Shown one piece after another: positions 35,686-43,783 of a DNA stretch of 64,000 nucleotides (the stretch's first letter is position 1; the number at the start of each line of letters is the position of its first letter). This DNA comes from Symmachiella dynata (GTDB lineage Bacteria > Planctomycetota > Planctomycetia > Planctomycetales > Planctomycetaceae), in NCBI RefSeq assembly GCF_007747995.1, contig NZ_CP036276.1, positions 7,616,001 through 7,680,000 on the forward strand, in the 5' to 3' direction. A model generated the notes under the pieces. It saw only the letters and a list, made by a program, of their open reading frames with translations, searched no databases and was not told where the DNA came from. The position numbers and the translations under genes were made by a program.

Positions 35686-36450
35686 ATGATCAGAATTTTG
35701 ATGCTCGCTACGGTCGTGTTGGCCGTTTGCGGGGTCGACGCCCGCGCAGGATTTATTGACTTTGATAGCGGGTATGTCGACCTGGAAACGATCGACAGTC
35801 CCATCGACACGGGGGACAACCTCGTCACGATGACTACCTATGGACCCGCAGCCAATCCCAGCGGCTTGCCATACATAGCCGCCGTTGGTTTGCCCCGCAG
35901 TGCGTTTACAACCTCGTTCAATCCCGACCTGACCAATGATGATGTGATCAACGGCCGAGGCGGATCGTTCTTTATGACCGATGAACACGTCACCGACACC
36001 GGGATTTATGCTTCGAACTACCTGTTTGAATTTGCGAATGGCATCACCGAACTGAGCCTGGATATCTTTGACTTCCGCATCGACGGCGGAGCACAAGGGA
36101 CTTCGAACGCGCCTCTCGATTCAGCGACCGCAACGTTAACGTTATTCGCCGATCAAGCGATGACAAATATCGTTGGTATGTCGTCGTTAACGGTGAACAT
36201 GCAAACTCAACCGATTGATGGCAACTGGGAATTTCTTCAGGTCTTCGCCGCCGGTGTCGCCGTCAAAGCTGTGTTGGAATTAGGCGATCTGGACCGCGGT
36301 GTGGGGGTCGACAACATCGGATTTGTCACCCAGCCGCCCCCGGTGAATCCAGTCCCCGAACCATCCGCCATTGTGCTACTGGGCATCGGCGGCATCAGCT
36401 TGGCACTCTTTGGCTGTCTCAGACGTAGACGCCTAGCACCCTTAGCGTAG
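35686..36450 (+). CDS. PEP-CTERM protein 1
   Basis: This protein of about 254 residues has an N-terminal signal peptide (ILMLATVVLAVCGVDARA) and a C-terminal sorting region PVPEPSAIVLLGIGGISLAL followed by a basic RRRR cluster, the PEP-CTERM signal recognised by exosortase. The mature part is a beta-rich, Asp/Asn-rich extracellular domain without a recognised family. It likely ends up in extracellular matrix or surface. The ATG at 35686 fits the signal peptide; the TTG frame from 35671 is less likely. No exosortase gene is in the window. Confidence 0.85.
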   Translation: MIRILMLATVVLAVCGVDARAGFIDFDSGYVDLETIDSPIDTGDNLVTMTTYGPAANPSGLPYIAAVGLPRSAFTTSFNPDLTNDDVINGRGGSFFMTDEHVTDTGIYASNYLFEFANGITELSLDIFDFRIDGGAQGTSNAPLDSATATLTLFADQAMTNIVGMSSLTVNMQTQPIDGNWEFLQVFAAGVAVKAVLELGDLDRGVGVDNIGFVTQPPPVNPVPEPSAIVLLGIGGISLALFGCLRRRRLAPLA

Positions 36451-36470
36451 GACGATTCAATGCGATAGGC

Positions 36471-36488
36471 GTCAGGCGGGAGCCTGAC
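36471..36488. repeat. 18-bp palindromic repeat, copy 1
   Basis: GTCAGGCGGGAGCCTGAC: GTCAGGC and GCCTGAC with a 4-nt loop. The inverse copy is at 41019-41036, and identity extends a few bases each side. It sits between the converging PEP-CTERM and btaB genes. Confidence 0.8.
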
Positions 36489-36494
36489 CTACGT

Positions 36495-37241
36495 TTATTT
36501 GCGGCCGATGAAGACGTAGTACGGCACCTGCACCAACGGTAGGTAGGGGACGCTGCCGGTCTTTTCTTGTAGTTCTACTTGCTCAAAGCAGCGCTGCAGG
36601 TACGGGATGTGGTCTGGGTTAAGGTTGACGTTGTCGCCGGCAAACCAGAGCGGCCACAACGTCCGTGTCCCCCAACCGTGCTGTGTGCGGCCAGGGGCGG
36701 GGTACTTGCGAGCGACATAAAAATCAACCACACCGATTGTCCCCCCCGGTTTGAGGAGCTGCCAAGCGTTTTCAATCGCGGCGAACCAATCGGGGATCAT
36801 CGTCAGTGAATATGAGAAAGTAATCACGTCGACCGTGGCTGGTTCACACGCAAAAGTTGTTGCATCGGCGTGCACCGGTTGCACGTTTTGCCAGCAGTGT
36901 TGGGCCACGCGTTGCTGGGCGACCTTCAAAAGTGACGGACAAAGGTCAACTTGATAGACCTGCTTCAGGTTTTTTAAGCGCGGTCCGACCCGTTCTGCGT
37001 TTTCGCCGGTCCCCGCACCGATATCGATCCAGGTCCCCTGATCAGGAAATCCGAGTGTATCAATCAGTTCTTGCCGGCCATGCAACAATCGCGAGCGAAA
37101 CGAGTCATACCCGGCCGCTTGTGGACCATAGAACGATTCAAGCCGTTCGCTATGCGATCTGCCGCGTACACGTGATAACGTCAGATGAAACAGCGTTTTC
37201 AGATCGCGAAACACGTTCGTAGCAGTGGAGGTCGGGGGCAT
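36495..37241 (-). CDS. btaB: BtaB-like betaine-lipid N-methyltransferase
   Basis: This 248-residue SAM-dependent methyltransferase shows motif [12 protein letters not shown] (about residue 72), the post-motifs [14 protein letters not shown] and a motif IV-like [16 protein letters not shown]. BtaB adds three methyl groups to the diacylglyceryl-homoserine made by BtaA, giving the betaine lipid DGTS. Assignment rests on motif content and on its position 28 bp after btaA. It is the last gene of a three-gene operon with plcP and btaA, and its C-terminus ends [11 protein letters not shown], as in other members. Confidence 0.85.
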   Translation of the reverse strand: MPPTSTATNVFRDLKTLFHLTLSRVRGRSHSERLESFYGPQAAGYDSFRSRLLHGRQELIDTLGFPDQGTWIDIGAGTGENAERVGPRLKNLKQVYQVDLCPSLLKVAQQRVAQHCWQNVQPVHADATTFACEPATVDVITFSYSLTMIPDWFAAIENAWQLLKPGGTIGVVDFYVARKYPAPGRTQHGWGTRTLWPLWFAGDNVNLNPDHIPYLQRCFEQVELQEKTGSVPYLPLVQVPYYVFIGRK

Positions 37242-37269
37242 GCGCAGCAGTCCTTGTGCCGAGTCGTGA

Positions 37270-38472
37270 TCACGCAGCTGCCAAGTCAGCGATGAAAAAA
37301 CTGCCGTAGGTGTTCACACGGTCTTTTTGATGCAGTTGTTCGGCCAATGGCGTGTGATAGTGCAGTCGCTCGCCAATCGGCCGTGCGCGGCCGCCGGATT
37401 TGACAAGAATCGGATCGACGAAATCGACTTTCAAACCGGCGCTACGCCAAATCAAACGGCAATCGGGCGAGGCATGATCGGCCATCGCTTGCCACTCGGC
37501 GGCGAGCACATCTTGCGCGTTGCTGTACAACCAATCCATGTGGTCCAACAACACGTAGCGTGAAATCGTGCCGGGATGCTGGTCGAGAAACCCCAGGACC
37601 GAATTCGTCTGCACGCTGATGCGATCGACGAGGCCGTTTTTGAGCAACTCAAAGTTGTGCGGTTTGAGGTATTCGGGGCAACAGGCGCGTGTGTATTCGC
37701 CGGTGAGATAGACCCGCCAAAAGTAGTTGTCGTACAGCGGCAAGGTGCGGAAGACGGTTTCAACACGATCGACAATAAACTGCACCGTTCCGCCGGGGTA
37801 GCCGGTGTCAATCTGTCGCCGTTGGCTTTGCGGCACGCCCAGCAGGGCCATCGTCATGTCGCGATTCATGCACCACTGCACCAGCGGACGCCACAAGGCT
37901 TCGTTCAATTGCCGACTGTCATAGATTTGTTGCTGTTCGGTCACGGTGGAGACATCGAGCAGTTCGTTCACGTCGTTACGAATGCGAGCTAATCGATTGA
38001 TGTAGCCGTTGATCATCCACGCGAAAAATCCGGAGGAGCCGCGGAAATAAAAACTGTTGCGTCGTCCGCGTCCTTGAAACAACACGCCCCAACGGTCCCA
38101 AATGCTTTGCGCAGCCGGCGAGAGTTGCGGTCGCAATCGACCGGTATACAGCGAATCCCACGCAGCGACCCGTCCGCGGCCGAACAGGTTGAAGAATTCG
38201 TCGTAGTCCAGCGCACGGATGCCGGCGAGCTTTAATTCCAGGAGAGCATTTTGCCGCGGATTGACGTCGACGGCATGAATTTGTTTTGGTCCAACGAGTG
38301 CATAATCCAGAGCATTGCAACCGGCCGAGGTGATCATCAGGATTTCATCTTCGGGGCCAAGCTGCAAAGCTTGACGGTCCAGCCGGGGATCTTCCCAACA
38401 GGCGTTGTAGACGAGGTTGTGCCGGTGAATCCAATTGAAGCAAGCTTGGTTAATGGATCGCGCGTTAATCAT
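37270..38472 (-). CDS. btaA: BtaA-like 3-amino-3-carboxypropyltransferase (DUF3419)
   Basis: This 400-residue enzyme belongs to the DUF3419/BtaA family, which transfers the 3-amino-3-carboxypropyl group of S-adenosylmethionine to diacylglycerol, the first step of DGTS betaine-lipid synthesis. Typical segments are [38 protein letters not shown] and [18 protein letters not shown] at the N-terminus and [15 protein letters not shown] near the end. The start codon overlaps the end of plcP by 8 bp, so translation is coupled. The route matters under phosphate limitation because the head group contains no phosphorus. Confidence 0.9.
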   Translation of the reverse strand: MINARSINQACFNWIHRHNLVYNACWEDPRLDRQALQLGPEDEILMITSAGCNALDYALVGPKQIHAVDVNPRQNALLELKLAGIRALDYDEFFNLFGRGRVAAWDSLYTGRLRPQLSPAAQSIWDRWGVLFQGRGRRNSFYFRGSSGFFAWMINGYINRLARIRNDVNELLDVSTVTEQQQIYDSRQLNEALWRPLVQWCMNRDMTMALLGVPQSQRRQIDTGYPGGTVQFIVDRVETVFRTLPLYDNYFWRVYLTGEYTRACCPEYLKPHNFELLKNGLVDRISVQTNSVLGFLDQHPGTISRYVLLDHMDWLYSNAQDVLAAEWQAMADHASPDCRLIWRSAGLKVDFVDPILVKSGGRARPIGERLHYHTPLAEQLHQKDRVNTYGSFFIADLAAA

Positions 38473-39367
38473 TCAGGTCTCCCGTGGCAATGGTGCAAGC
38501 TGTGACTTCCGGCAGCGACAGCATCGGCCGCGCCAGTTCGAGCGGCCGGGCTGGCGTGGCAGCGACGCGGCGCGGGGGTGTCTTTTGCACTGCGGCTTGC
38601 GGATAGTAATATTCCAATTCGAGCGCGCCGTCGTTGTATTCAAATAGCGCGGTGCAGTTTTCGACCCAGTCGCCCGTATTGCAGTAAGTCATGCCGCTAC
38701 GGTGCACAATGGCGGGGGTATGCAGATGCCCGCAGATCACCCCCTGGCAACCTTGTTGTTTGGCATGCCCCATCAGTGATTCTTCGAAGTGGCTCATAAA
38801 ACGAATCACAGCTTTGACACGATTTTTAGCCAGCGCGCAAAGATGATACGGGCTGCGTTTGGTGTTGCCCGTCAAACGGCTCAACCACCAATTCAGCGAC
38901 AGGGCAACGTTATAAATCCCCGTGATGCCCATCGACAGCCATTGCGCTGACTGTTCGACGCAATCGAAGCGGTCGCCGTGCGTTACTAAAAAACGACGAT
39001 CGTCAGCCGCTTTGAAGATGAACTCTTCGGCAATCTCCACACATCCTAGTTGTTGGACCAAACTGCGTATGAAATCCTCATGCCTCAAAAAGTCGTCGTG
39101 ATTGCCCGGCAGGTAGAAGATCCGCGTCCCCCGTTCAGCCAGAGCGGTGATGTGTTGCAGCAGGCGGGTGTAGGAAGGGAGCCAACGAAACGAGCGTTTC
39201 ATTTCCCAACCGTCGATCAAATCGCCGACGATGTAGAGGGACTCCGGCGTGACATCCTCAAGAAAATCGAGCAGTGCCTGACATTGCGAATGCCGATTGC
39301 CGAGGTGGACGTCGCTCAAAAAAACGGTGCGTACCTGCCGTCGGGACCCTCCCTGGGTTCGCTGCAT
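38465..39367 (-). CDS. plcP: PlcP-like calcineurin-type phospholipase C
   Basis: This 300-residue metallophosphoesterase has the standard metal-binding set: FLSDVHLGN, VGDLIDGW, LPGNHDD, THGDRFD and ICGHLHTP. It looks like UDP-2,3-diacylglucosamine hydrolase (LpxH), but PlcP phospholipase C of Sinorhizobium and marine bacteria has the same fold and sits beside betaine-lipid genes. PlcP cuts phospholipids to diacylglycerol, the substrate of BtaA. The ATG at 39367 is set by GGAGG at 7 nt; the open frame begins at 39394. The gene overlaps btaA and follows a candidate Pho box. Confidence 0.85.
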   Translation of the reverse strand: MQRTQGGSRRQVRTVFLSDVHLGNRHSQCQALLDFLEDVTPESLYIVGDLIDGWEMKRSFRWLPSYTRLLQHITALAERGTRIFYLPGNHDDFLRHEDFIRSLVQQLGCVEIAEEFIFKAADDRRFLVTHGDRFDCVEQSAQWLSMGITGIYNVALSLNWWLSRLTGNTKRSPYHLCALAKNRVKAVIRFMSHFEESLMGHAKQQGCQGVICGHLHTPAIVHRSGMTYCNTGDWVENCTALFEYNDGALELEYYYPQAAVQKTPPRRVAATPARPLELARPMLSLPEVTACTIATGDLND

Positions 39368-39444
39368 TCCATTTCCTCCATGACTTGTCGTCAAGATCCA
39401 ACAGAACGGGTCAGATCTGTTTTGGCATCCACGTCAGGGAGAGC

Positions 39445-39500
39445 AGATTAGCGCGTGATTATGAGCATGTGATGAAAAGCTCGTGAAACTCAGATGAAAC
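39445..39500 (-). promoter_or_regulatory. Candidate Pho box and -10 element of plcP-btaAB
   Basis: Read on the minus strand from 39500, four 7-mers occur with exact 11-bp period: GTTTCAT, GTTTCAC, TTTTCAT and TGCTCAT, each separated by 4 bp (CTGA, GAGC, CACA). The PhoB consensus is CTGTCAT-N4-CTGTCAT. Ten bases after the last unit lies TAATCT (39450-39445), a possible -10 box. This is about 80-135 bp upstream of the plcP start. The period and location, not the exact letters, make the case. Confidence 0.7.
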
Positions 39501-39567
39501 AACCGAATTGATCCGCAGCGCAATAAGACGCAATGCGACCCGCCAAATTCCGTAGATGGGGATGAAA

Positions 39568-39634
39568 GCTCGTTGCTGTGATACAACCAAGTTTGATTTC
39601 ACGCAACAATTTGGTCCTATCAGGAGCAACGAGC
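39568..39634 (+). ncRNA. Bridge-RNA-like hairpin 5' of the IS110 transposase
   Basis: GCTCGTTGCT (39568-39577) pairs perfectly with AGCAACGAGC (39625-39634). Inside, GATA pairs with TATC and ACCAA with TTGGT, leaving a large loop. It ends right at the transposase ATG and part of the ribosome-binding site AGGAG is in the 3' arm. It could be part of the IS110 bridge RNA (which guides recombination and lies in the left noncoding end in the IS110 subgroup) or a translation-control hairpin. Confidence 0.45.
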
Positions 39635-40648
39635 ATGTCCAGTTTATCGTTTTTTGTCGGACTCGACTACCACCAGTCGTTCATTCAGGTCTGCGTGTTG
39701 GATCGCGAGGGCAATGTGTTGGCTAACCTCAAATCGCCGAACAGTGCGGAGCATGTCGCCTTACTGGTGCGCGGGGTGGTTCCCAAATCCGCACGGGTCT
39801 TCGTCGCCCTCGAAGCTTGTACCGGAGCAGCCAACTTTGCTGAAGAATTGGTCCGCCACACGGGTTGGTCCGTCGATCTGGCCCATGCCGGCTACGTCGC
39901 CAAACTCAAACAAAGCCCCGACAAAACCGATTTCAGCGACGCGCGTTTGTTGGCAGACCTGGAACGTGTGGGGTACCTTCCGCGGGTCTGGATGCCACCG
40001 GAGTCGTTGCGGGATCTGCGGAGGCTGGTGCGGTATCGTCAACAGTTGGCCGCCGCGCGGCGAAACGTCAAGTTGCGGATCACGGCTCTGCTTCGCGAGG
40101 AACGTATCGTCGCAGAGCAGCGCCGCTGGACCAAAGCGTGGCAGCACTGGCTGGCCGGGCTGGACGAAATCTCGCCTCAGATGCGGTGGGTGATGGACCA
40201 GCATCTAGAGGCGCTGCAGCGATTGGAACGGGAGATCCGCGCAGCCGAAGCACGTCTCTGCGCGGCGACCTGCGATGATGCGATCGTCCAAAAACTGTTG
40301 GAGATCAAAGGTGTGGGCTTGGTGACGGCTGTGACGTTGCGTGCGGAAATCGGCCGGTTCGACCGCTTTCGTACGGGGAAACAGTTGGCTCGTTTTTGCG
40401 GCATGACTCCGCGAAATGCCTCCAGCGGAAACCGCCAGGCGGACGCCGGTTTGATCAAGGCGGGGAATCCGGAATTGCGGCGTGTGATCATCGAGACCGC
40501 CCATCGCCTGGGCCGTTACGACCTGCGTCTGTCGAAGATGAACACGCGTTTGCGTCGACGCGGCAAGCCGGGCAGCGTGGTGGCGGCGGCGATCGGCAAC
40601 CGTTGGATGCGTTGGTTGTACCATCAAATGAAAACCATTTCCGTTTAA
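39635..40648 (+). CDS. IS110-family transposase
   Basis: This protein of 337 residues has an N-terminal RuvC-like (DEDD) domain, FFVGLDYHQSFIQVCVLD (first Asp), FVALEACTGA (Glu) and the SPDKTDFSDARLLADL pair of Asp. The C-terminal Transposase_20 (IS116/IS110/IS902) domain is LLEIKGVGLVTAVTLRAEIGRF and ARFCGMTPRNASSGNRQ, with the conserved Ser used for DNA strand exchange. Both halves are intact, so the element may be active. ATG 39635 has AGGAG 8 bases upstream; the frame extends further upstream to 39578 through the hairpin, which is unlikely to be coding. Confidence 0.95.
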   Translation: MSSLSFFVGLDYHQSFIQVCVLDREGNVLANLKSPNSAEHVALLVRGVVPKSARVFVALEACTGAANFAEELVRHTGWSVDLAHAGYVAKLKQSPDKTDFSDARLLADLERVGYLPRVWMPPESLRDLRRLVRYRQQLAAARRNVKLRITALLREERIVAEQRRWTKAWQHWLAGLDEISPQMRWVMDQHLEALQRLEREIRAAEARLCAATCDDAIVQKLLEIKGVGLVTAVTLRAEIGRFDRFRTGKQLARFCGMTPRNASSGNRQADAGLIKAGNPELRRVIIETAHRLGRYDLRLSKMNTRLRRRGKPGSVVAAAIGNRWMRWLYHQMKTISV

Positions 40649-40703
40649 GAAAGCGTTCGCCATGTCCAGACCTCAACTCCAGCTCAACAAACGAGGGTCG
40701 CCA

Positions 40704-40748
40704 CGCCGTCCTCTCGACCTCCTGGTTGTGCAGGCCGAGACGACGGCG
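40704..40748 (+). other. Strong hairpin downstream of the IS110 transposase
   Basis: CGCCGTC (40704-40710) pairs with GACGGCG (40742-40748), CTCG (40713-40716) with CGAG (40736-40739) and CCTG (40721-40724) with CAGG (40731-40734), around a 6-nt loop. There is no T-run, so it is probably part of the right end of the element or of a structured RNA. Confidence 0.6.
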
Positions 40749-41184
40749 AGACGAACGAGGCTCATCGAACGTATAATGAAAAAGTGAATGCAAGTGACGA
40801 TTGTTGATGATGATTGCTAACCCGTGCTGATGCTGACTTGCTCGAGCCTGACCTGGGCCGGCGGCCGCCGTGTCGCTACGCTCGTCCTGTAGATGGGGCT
40901 GTCACATCACCTCGAAGCCACCCACTTGGGCTGGGAGAATTCCCTTGCTCGGATAGAAGAATGGGGACGCACGTCATCACAGCATCGCCACTTGACAAGC
41001 AACGAACTTTCATAGAAGGTCAGGCTCCCGCCTGACGCAAAGACCAATGGACAACCAACTGCACCGTCCGCCCCAGTTGTCCGGTTTGCCTAACGAAATA
41101 ACGGCCAAGAAATTTGTCTATTCATACAATCAACTCACGCCGTAGAATTGCTGCCAGTGGTCACAAGAATACAGGAGCGATTCA
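40749..41184. other. Intergenic region after the insertion sequence
   Basis: About 440 bp without a supported gene. It holds the second copy of the 18-bp palindrome at 41019-41036. Short open frames here have no ribosome-binding site or known domain. Confidence 0.45.
41019..41036. repeat. 18-bp palindromic repeat, copy 2
   Basis: GTCAGGCTCCCGCCTGAC is the reverse complement of the copy at 36471-36488, and identity continues a few bases outside the palindrome. Confidence 0.8.
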
Positions 41185-41745
41185 ATGACACTGAAGAATC
41201 AAGTTCGCGGCAGTGGAGTCTTTGTTGCCGGTTTGGCAGTCGGACTCATGTGGGCTGGGTTGTTGGGCCCTGCGACATGGGCAGCGGGGGAGGACGGGAG
41301 CGAGAGTCCCGCCGCGCTGCGTGCGGAACTCGACACGATCAAAGGCAAGCTACCCGGACAAGCGCACGCAATGATGGATGTCGCTTACCACTACGACAAC
41401 TTGTGGTTCGCCGGCCAGCACGGCAATTGGCCGCTGGCACAGTTCTATTTCAACGAGACCCGTTCGCACCTGCGGTGGGCAGTGCGAATTATCCCGGTCC
41501 GCAAAGACAACCAAGGGCAGGAAGTCAAACTGGCGGACATTCTTGAATCACTGGAAAATCGCCCGTTGAAGGACTTGGAAGCAGCGATCCAATCCGGCGA
41601 CCGCGAAAAATTCAACACCGCCTACCGCTTCACCCTCGAAGCCTGCTACGCCTGCCACAAAGCCGCCGACAAACCATACCTGACGCTGCAGGTCCCGGAT
41701 CATCCAGCGGAGTCGATGATTGATTTTGAGGCGGTGGTGAAGTGA
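41185..41745 (+). CDS. Secreted cytochrome-c'-like haem protein
   Basis: This 186-residue protein has a signal peptide (LMWAGLLGPATWAAG) and a single haem-binding CYACHKAADKPYLT motif (C-x2-C-H) near its C-terminus, after a mostly helical region. The position of the motif at the end is as in cytochrome c' and related four-helix-bundle cytochromes. It is probably periplasmic. Its function (electron transfer or gas binding) cannot be told, and no enzyme partner is adjacent. Confidence 0.7.
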   Translation: MTLKNQVRGSGVFVAGLAVGLMWAGLLGPATWAAGEDGSESPAALRAELDTIKGKLPGQAHAMMDVAYHYDNLWFAGQHGNWPLAQFYFNETRSHLRWAVRIIPVRKDNQGQEVKLADILESLENRPLKDLEAAIQSGDREKFNTAYRFTLEACYACHKAADKPYLTLQVPDHPAESMIDFEAVVK

Positions 41746-41820
41746 GGGGGCGCTAGTTCGCTATCTGAACGGCGAGTAGCGGCTTTGTATTCATTCCAAC
41801 GGAGGGTCCGGCGGAGTGGT

Positions 41821-42249
41821 TTATGACAACTCTTCAATTTCGTCTTCCGTGAGGATGCGGGTTCTTCTGGCTAGTCTCTTTGCCTTGTTGCCGTTTGGAT
41901 AGCGTGATTGGTTTTCTCCAGTGATGCTACAGTGGCCTGGATCGTCATGCGTCGGGGTGAATGCAATTTCAAGGCCAATCTCTTTTATATCGGAAACCTT
42001 AAACTCGCAGACAAGGAAATCCAAAGGGTCTTCCCCCTGAAGGATCAGTGATTTAAGCAGTTGTTGCGGCGTAGTGATTTTTTTTCTTGAGCACGATAGT
42101 TCATTGTCCTTCGTCTTCATTGCCCAACTAGTAGCTTGGTCGCCTCCATCGGGTCGTTTCTTGACTGTGACGTTGCTGGCGGAGGGCCGCCTAACTCGTC
42201 GCAGCAAGATTTCGTCTTCCTGGATTGGTTGATCCTGCACTGGGTTCAC
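41821..42249 (-). CDS. Hypothetical protein, third gene of TIGR04255 cassette
   Basis: This 142-residue protein is not recognised. It has a basic, polar N-terminus (LRRVRRPSASNVTVKKRPDGG), a central hydrophobic segment LLKSLILQGEDPLDFLVCEFKVSDI and an acidic end EDEIEELS. It begins 6 bp after the preceding gene, so it is part of the same operon. No catalytic motif is evident. It could be the immunity, toxin or accessory part of a three-component system. Confidence 0.6.
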   Translation of the reverse strand: MNPVQDQPIQEDEILLRRVRRPSASNVTVKKRPDGGDQATSWAMKTKDNELSCSRKKITTPQQLLKSLILQGEDPLDFLVCEFKVSDIKEIGLEIAFTPTHDDPGHCSITGENQSRYPNGNKAKRLARRTRILTEDEIEELS

Positions 42250-42255
42250 AATCCA

Positions 42256-42726
42256 TTACCACGCCGTTAACAGGTTTGCGATTATGTTTAGATCTCGGGT
42301 GGTACCTTCTCGATCAAGGTCGGGATTCTCCTCGTCTAAATACGAATACCGAAAAGAAATATCTGGAAGTATCTCTACGTCTAATTCGCGTGAGCAATCC
42401 TCCCATTCCCAGGATAAGCCGACGTTCCCGGCAGGCGATGCAGCGATATTGGGTCGACAAATTCCGATCACCTCGGCGAGTAGTTTGATGATCGCTGCTG
42501 CAATAGCAATTGATGTCAAATCAACAGATCTAGCACCATAACTGTCCCAATTTTCTTCCAACTTTCGAAGTTGGTCGAGGGCAATCAATCTATCCTGGAG
42601 CCAATCTGCTACGAAATCACGACGCGCGAACACAAGTCCCTCTTCCGTTCCGCCAGCTGTCGCATCAAGTGCTTCGGATTGCGAAATTGCGGTTGAGCTT
42701 TCAGCGGCAAATGAAGTGTGCGTCAT
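42256..42726 (-). CDS. Hypothetical protein with ENWDSYGA motif, second gene of cassette
   Basis: This 156-residue protein has a Leu-rich segment LQDRLIALDQLRKLEENWDSYGARSVD. The ENWD-x-Y/G-GA motif recurs in small proteins of mobile and phage-related loci. The following part (IAIAAAIIKLLAEVIG, then NVGLSWEWEDCSRELDVEILPD) is predicted helical then beta. The start codon shares a base with the end of the TIGR04255 gene, indicating coupled translation. Function unknown. Confidence 0.65.
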   Translation of the reverse strand: MTHTSFAAESSTAISQSEALDATAGGTEEGLVFARRDFVADWLQDRLIALDQLRKLEENWDSYGARSVDLTSIAIAAAIIKLLAEVIGICRPNIAASPAGNVGLSWEWEDCSRELDVEILPDISFRYSYLDEENPDLDREGTTRDLNIIANLLTAW

Positions 42727-43532
42727 TATTCCTGTCCCCAGCGGTTATGGCGTACTTCTTCGTCTGTAACACTAACGAAACTCTTAACGACCCATTCATG
42801 GGCTAAATCCAGACTTTCAATCAGCTGATCACCGTCATTGTGAGTGACTCTTGCAGTTATCTTTAACAATATGAATTGCTTGGTATTTTTTCCACTAGCG
42901 ATGTTCGCCTCGATGTAAAGTCGTCCTTTTTTGGGTGGAATCATAAAAACGCGATTGAAGGTTACAATTTCAGGAGGTTGCGGCAACCAACCGTCGGTTG
43001 ATATCCAATTCACTCCAGCAAATACAGAAGCAAAACAATCCATCACGTCTTCGTTGTCTTGCGGGTGAATATGATTTACATAGATCACTTCACATAGATT
43101 AGGTCGTATTGCCCCTAATTCCTGAGCGGTTGCAAACTCGTTAAAATTCTCAAACTCTTCCAGAAGTTTTGTGCGATTGGGCTCGTATCGCGGATATTCT
43201 GGCGCATCATTCCGTCGACACCAGTTGAACGCTAGCCGATCGGGTTGGAGTTGGATCATTTCACAACCGGAATGGTCGCGAAACCAAACTCGCTCAGGCG
43301 TGCCTTCATGAGGCGTAATTTGAAGTTTACGGATTCGGGGGGTCAGCGGAAAAGCCTCGGTTATTCCATCCAACCGCTGCTTATCCACTGCATCCGGATA
43401 TCGGTCCATCGTCGTCGAATGAAACAACCCAAAATGCGTCGTGCGGAACTTCTCCAATTCATCGAACTGAATTGAGAGCACCGTTTCCACGACCGGCGGA
43501 TTGCCAAACGACGGGCTGGGTTCTTGACTCAT
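42726..43532 (-). CDS. TIGR04255-family protein
   Basis: This 268-residue protein resembles the TIGR04255 family, a sporadically distributed group of unknown function. Segments include the SFGNPPVVETVLSIQFDELE N-terminus, MIQLQPDRLAFNWCRR and LCEVIYVNHIHP. Family members usually lie in accessory regions. It is first in a three-gene minus-strand operon. ATG 43532 is favoured over the 43547 start. The patchy distribution and coupling to unknown genes suggest an accessory, possibly defence-related, cassette, but I have no direct evidence. Confidence 0.7.
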   Translation of the reverse strand: MSQEPSPSFGNPPVVETVLSIQFDELEKFRTTHFGLFHSTTMDRYPDAVDKQRLDGITEAFPLTPRIRKLQITPHEGTPERVWFRDHSGCEMIQLQPDRLAFNWCRRNDAPEYPRYEPNRTKLLEEFENFNEFATAQELGAIRPNLCEVIYVNHIHPQDNEDVMDCFASVFAGVNWISTDGWLPQPPEIVTFNRVFMIPPKKGRLYIEANIASGKNTKQFILLKITARVTHNDGDQLIESLDLAHEWVVKSFVSVTDEEVRHNRWGQE

Positions 43533-43783
43533 ATAAAAAGTATCCAATCCACGGTACCATCAGTATTTTACGCGCTGGGACTCTACTTTTGTTGGTAAAT
43601 ATCGTCAATGGATCGTGTACTGTTGAATGTGCTGCAAGTATCGTCAACAGAAACCATGGTTAATATTCGACGTAAAGTCAACCCCGAAAGCAACTTCCGC
43701 ATGCCAAGCAGGAAACGATACTACCTTGGGTAGGATGGTAAGAGAATGTTGGCAACCGCATCCCGATTGAAAAATCTACACCC

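Larger units (their letters stand above)
39568..40748 (+). mobile_element. IS110-family insertion sequence (approximate extent)
   Basis: The element includes the transposase gene and a hairpin on each side. IS110 elements have no terminal inverted repeats, so exact ends cannot be read here; the limits given are the outer edges of the two hairpins. It lies between the plcP promoter and an intergenic stretch. Confidence 0.6.

Noticed and set aside
38465-39367. LpxH (UDP-2,3-diacylglucosamine hydrolase) as the name for the metallophosphoesterase
   Set aside because: Motifs are compatible, but coupling with btaA and btaB favours PlcP phospholipase C; LpxH is not excluded without an alignment.
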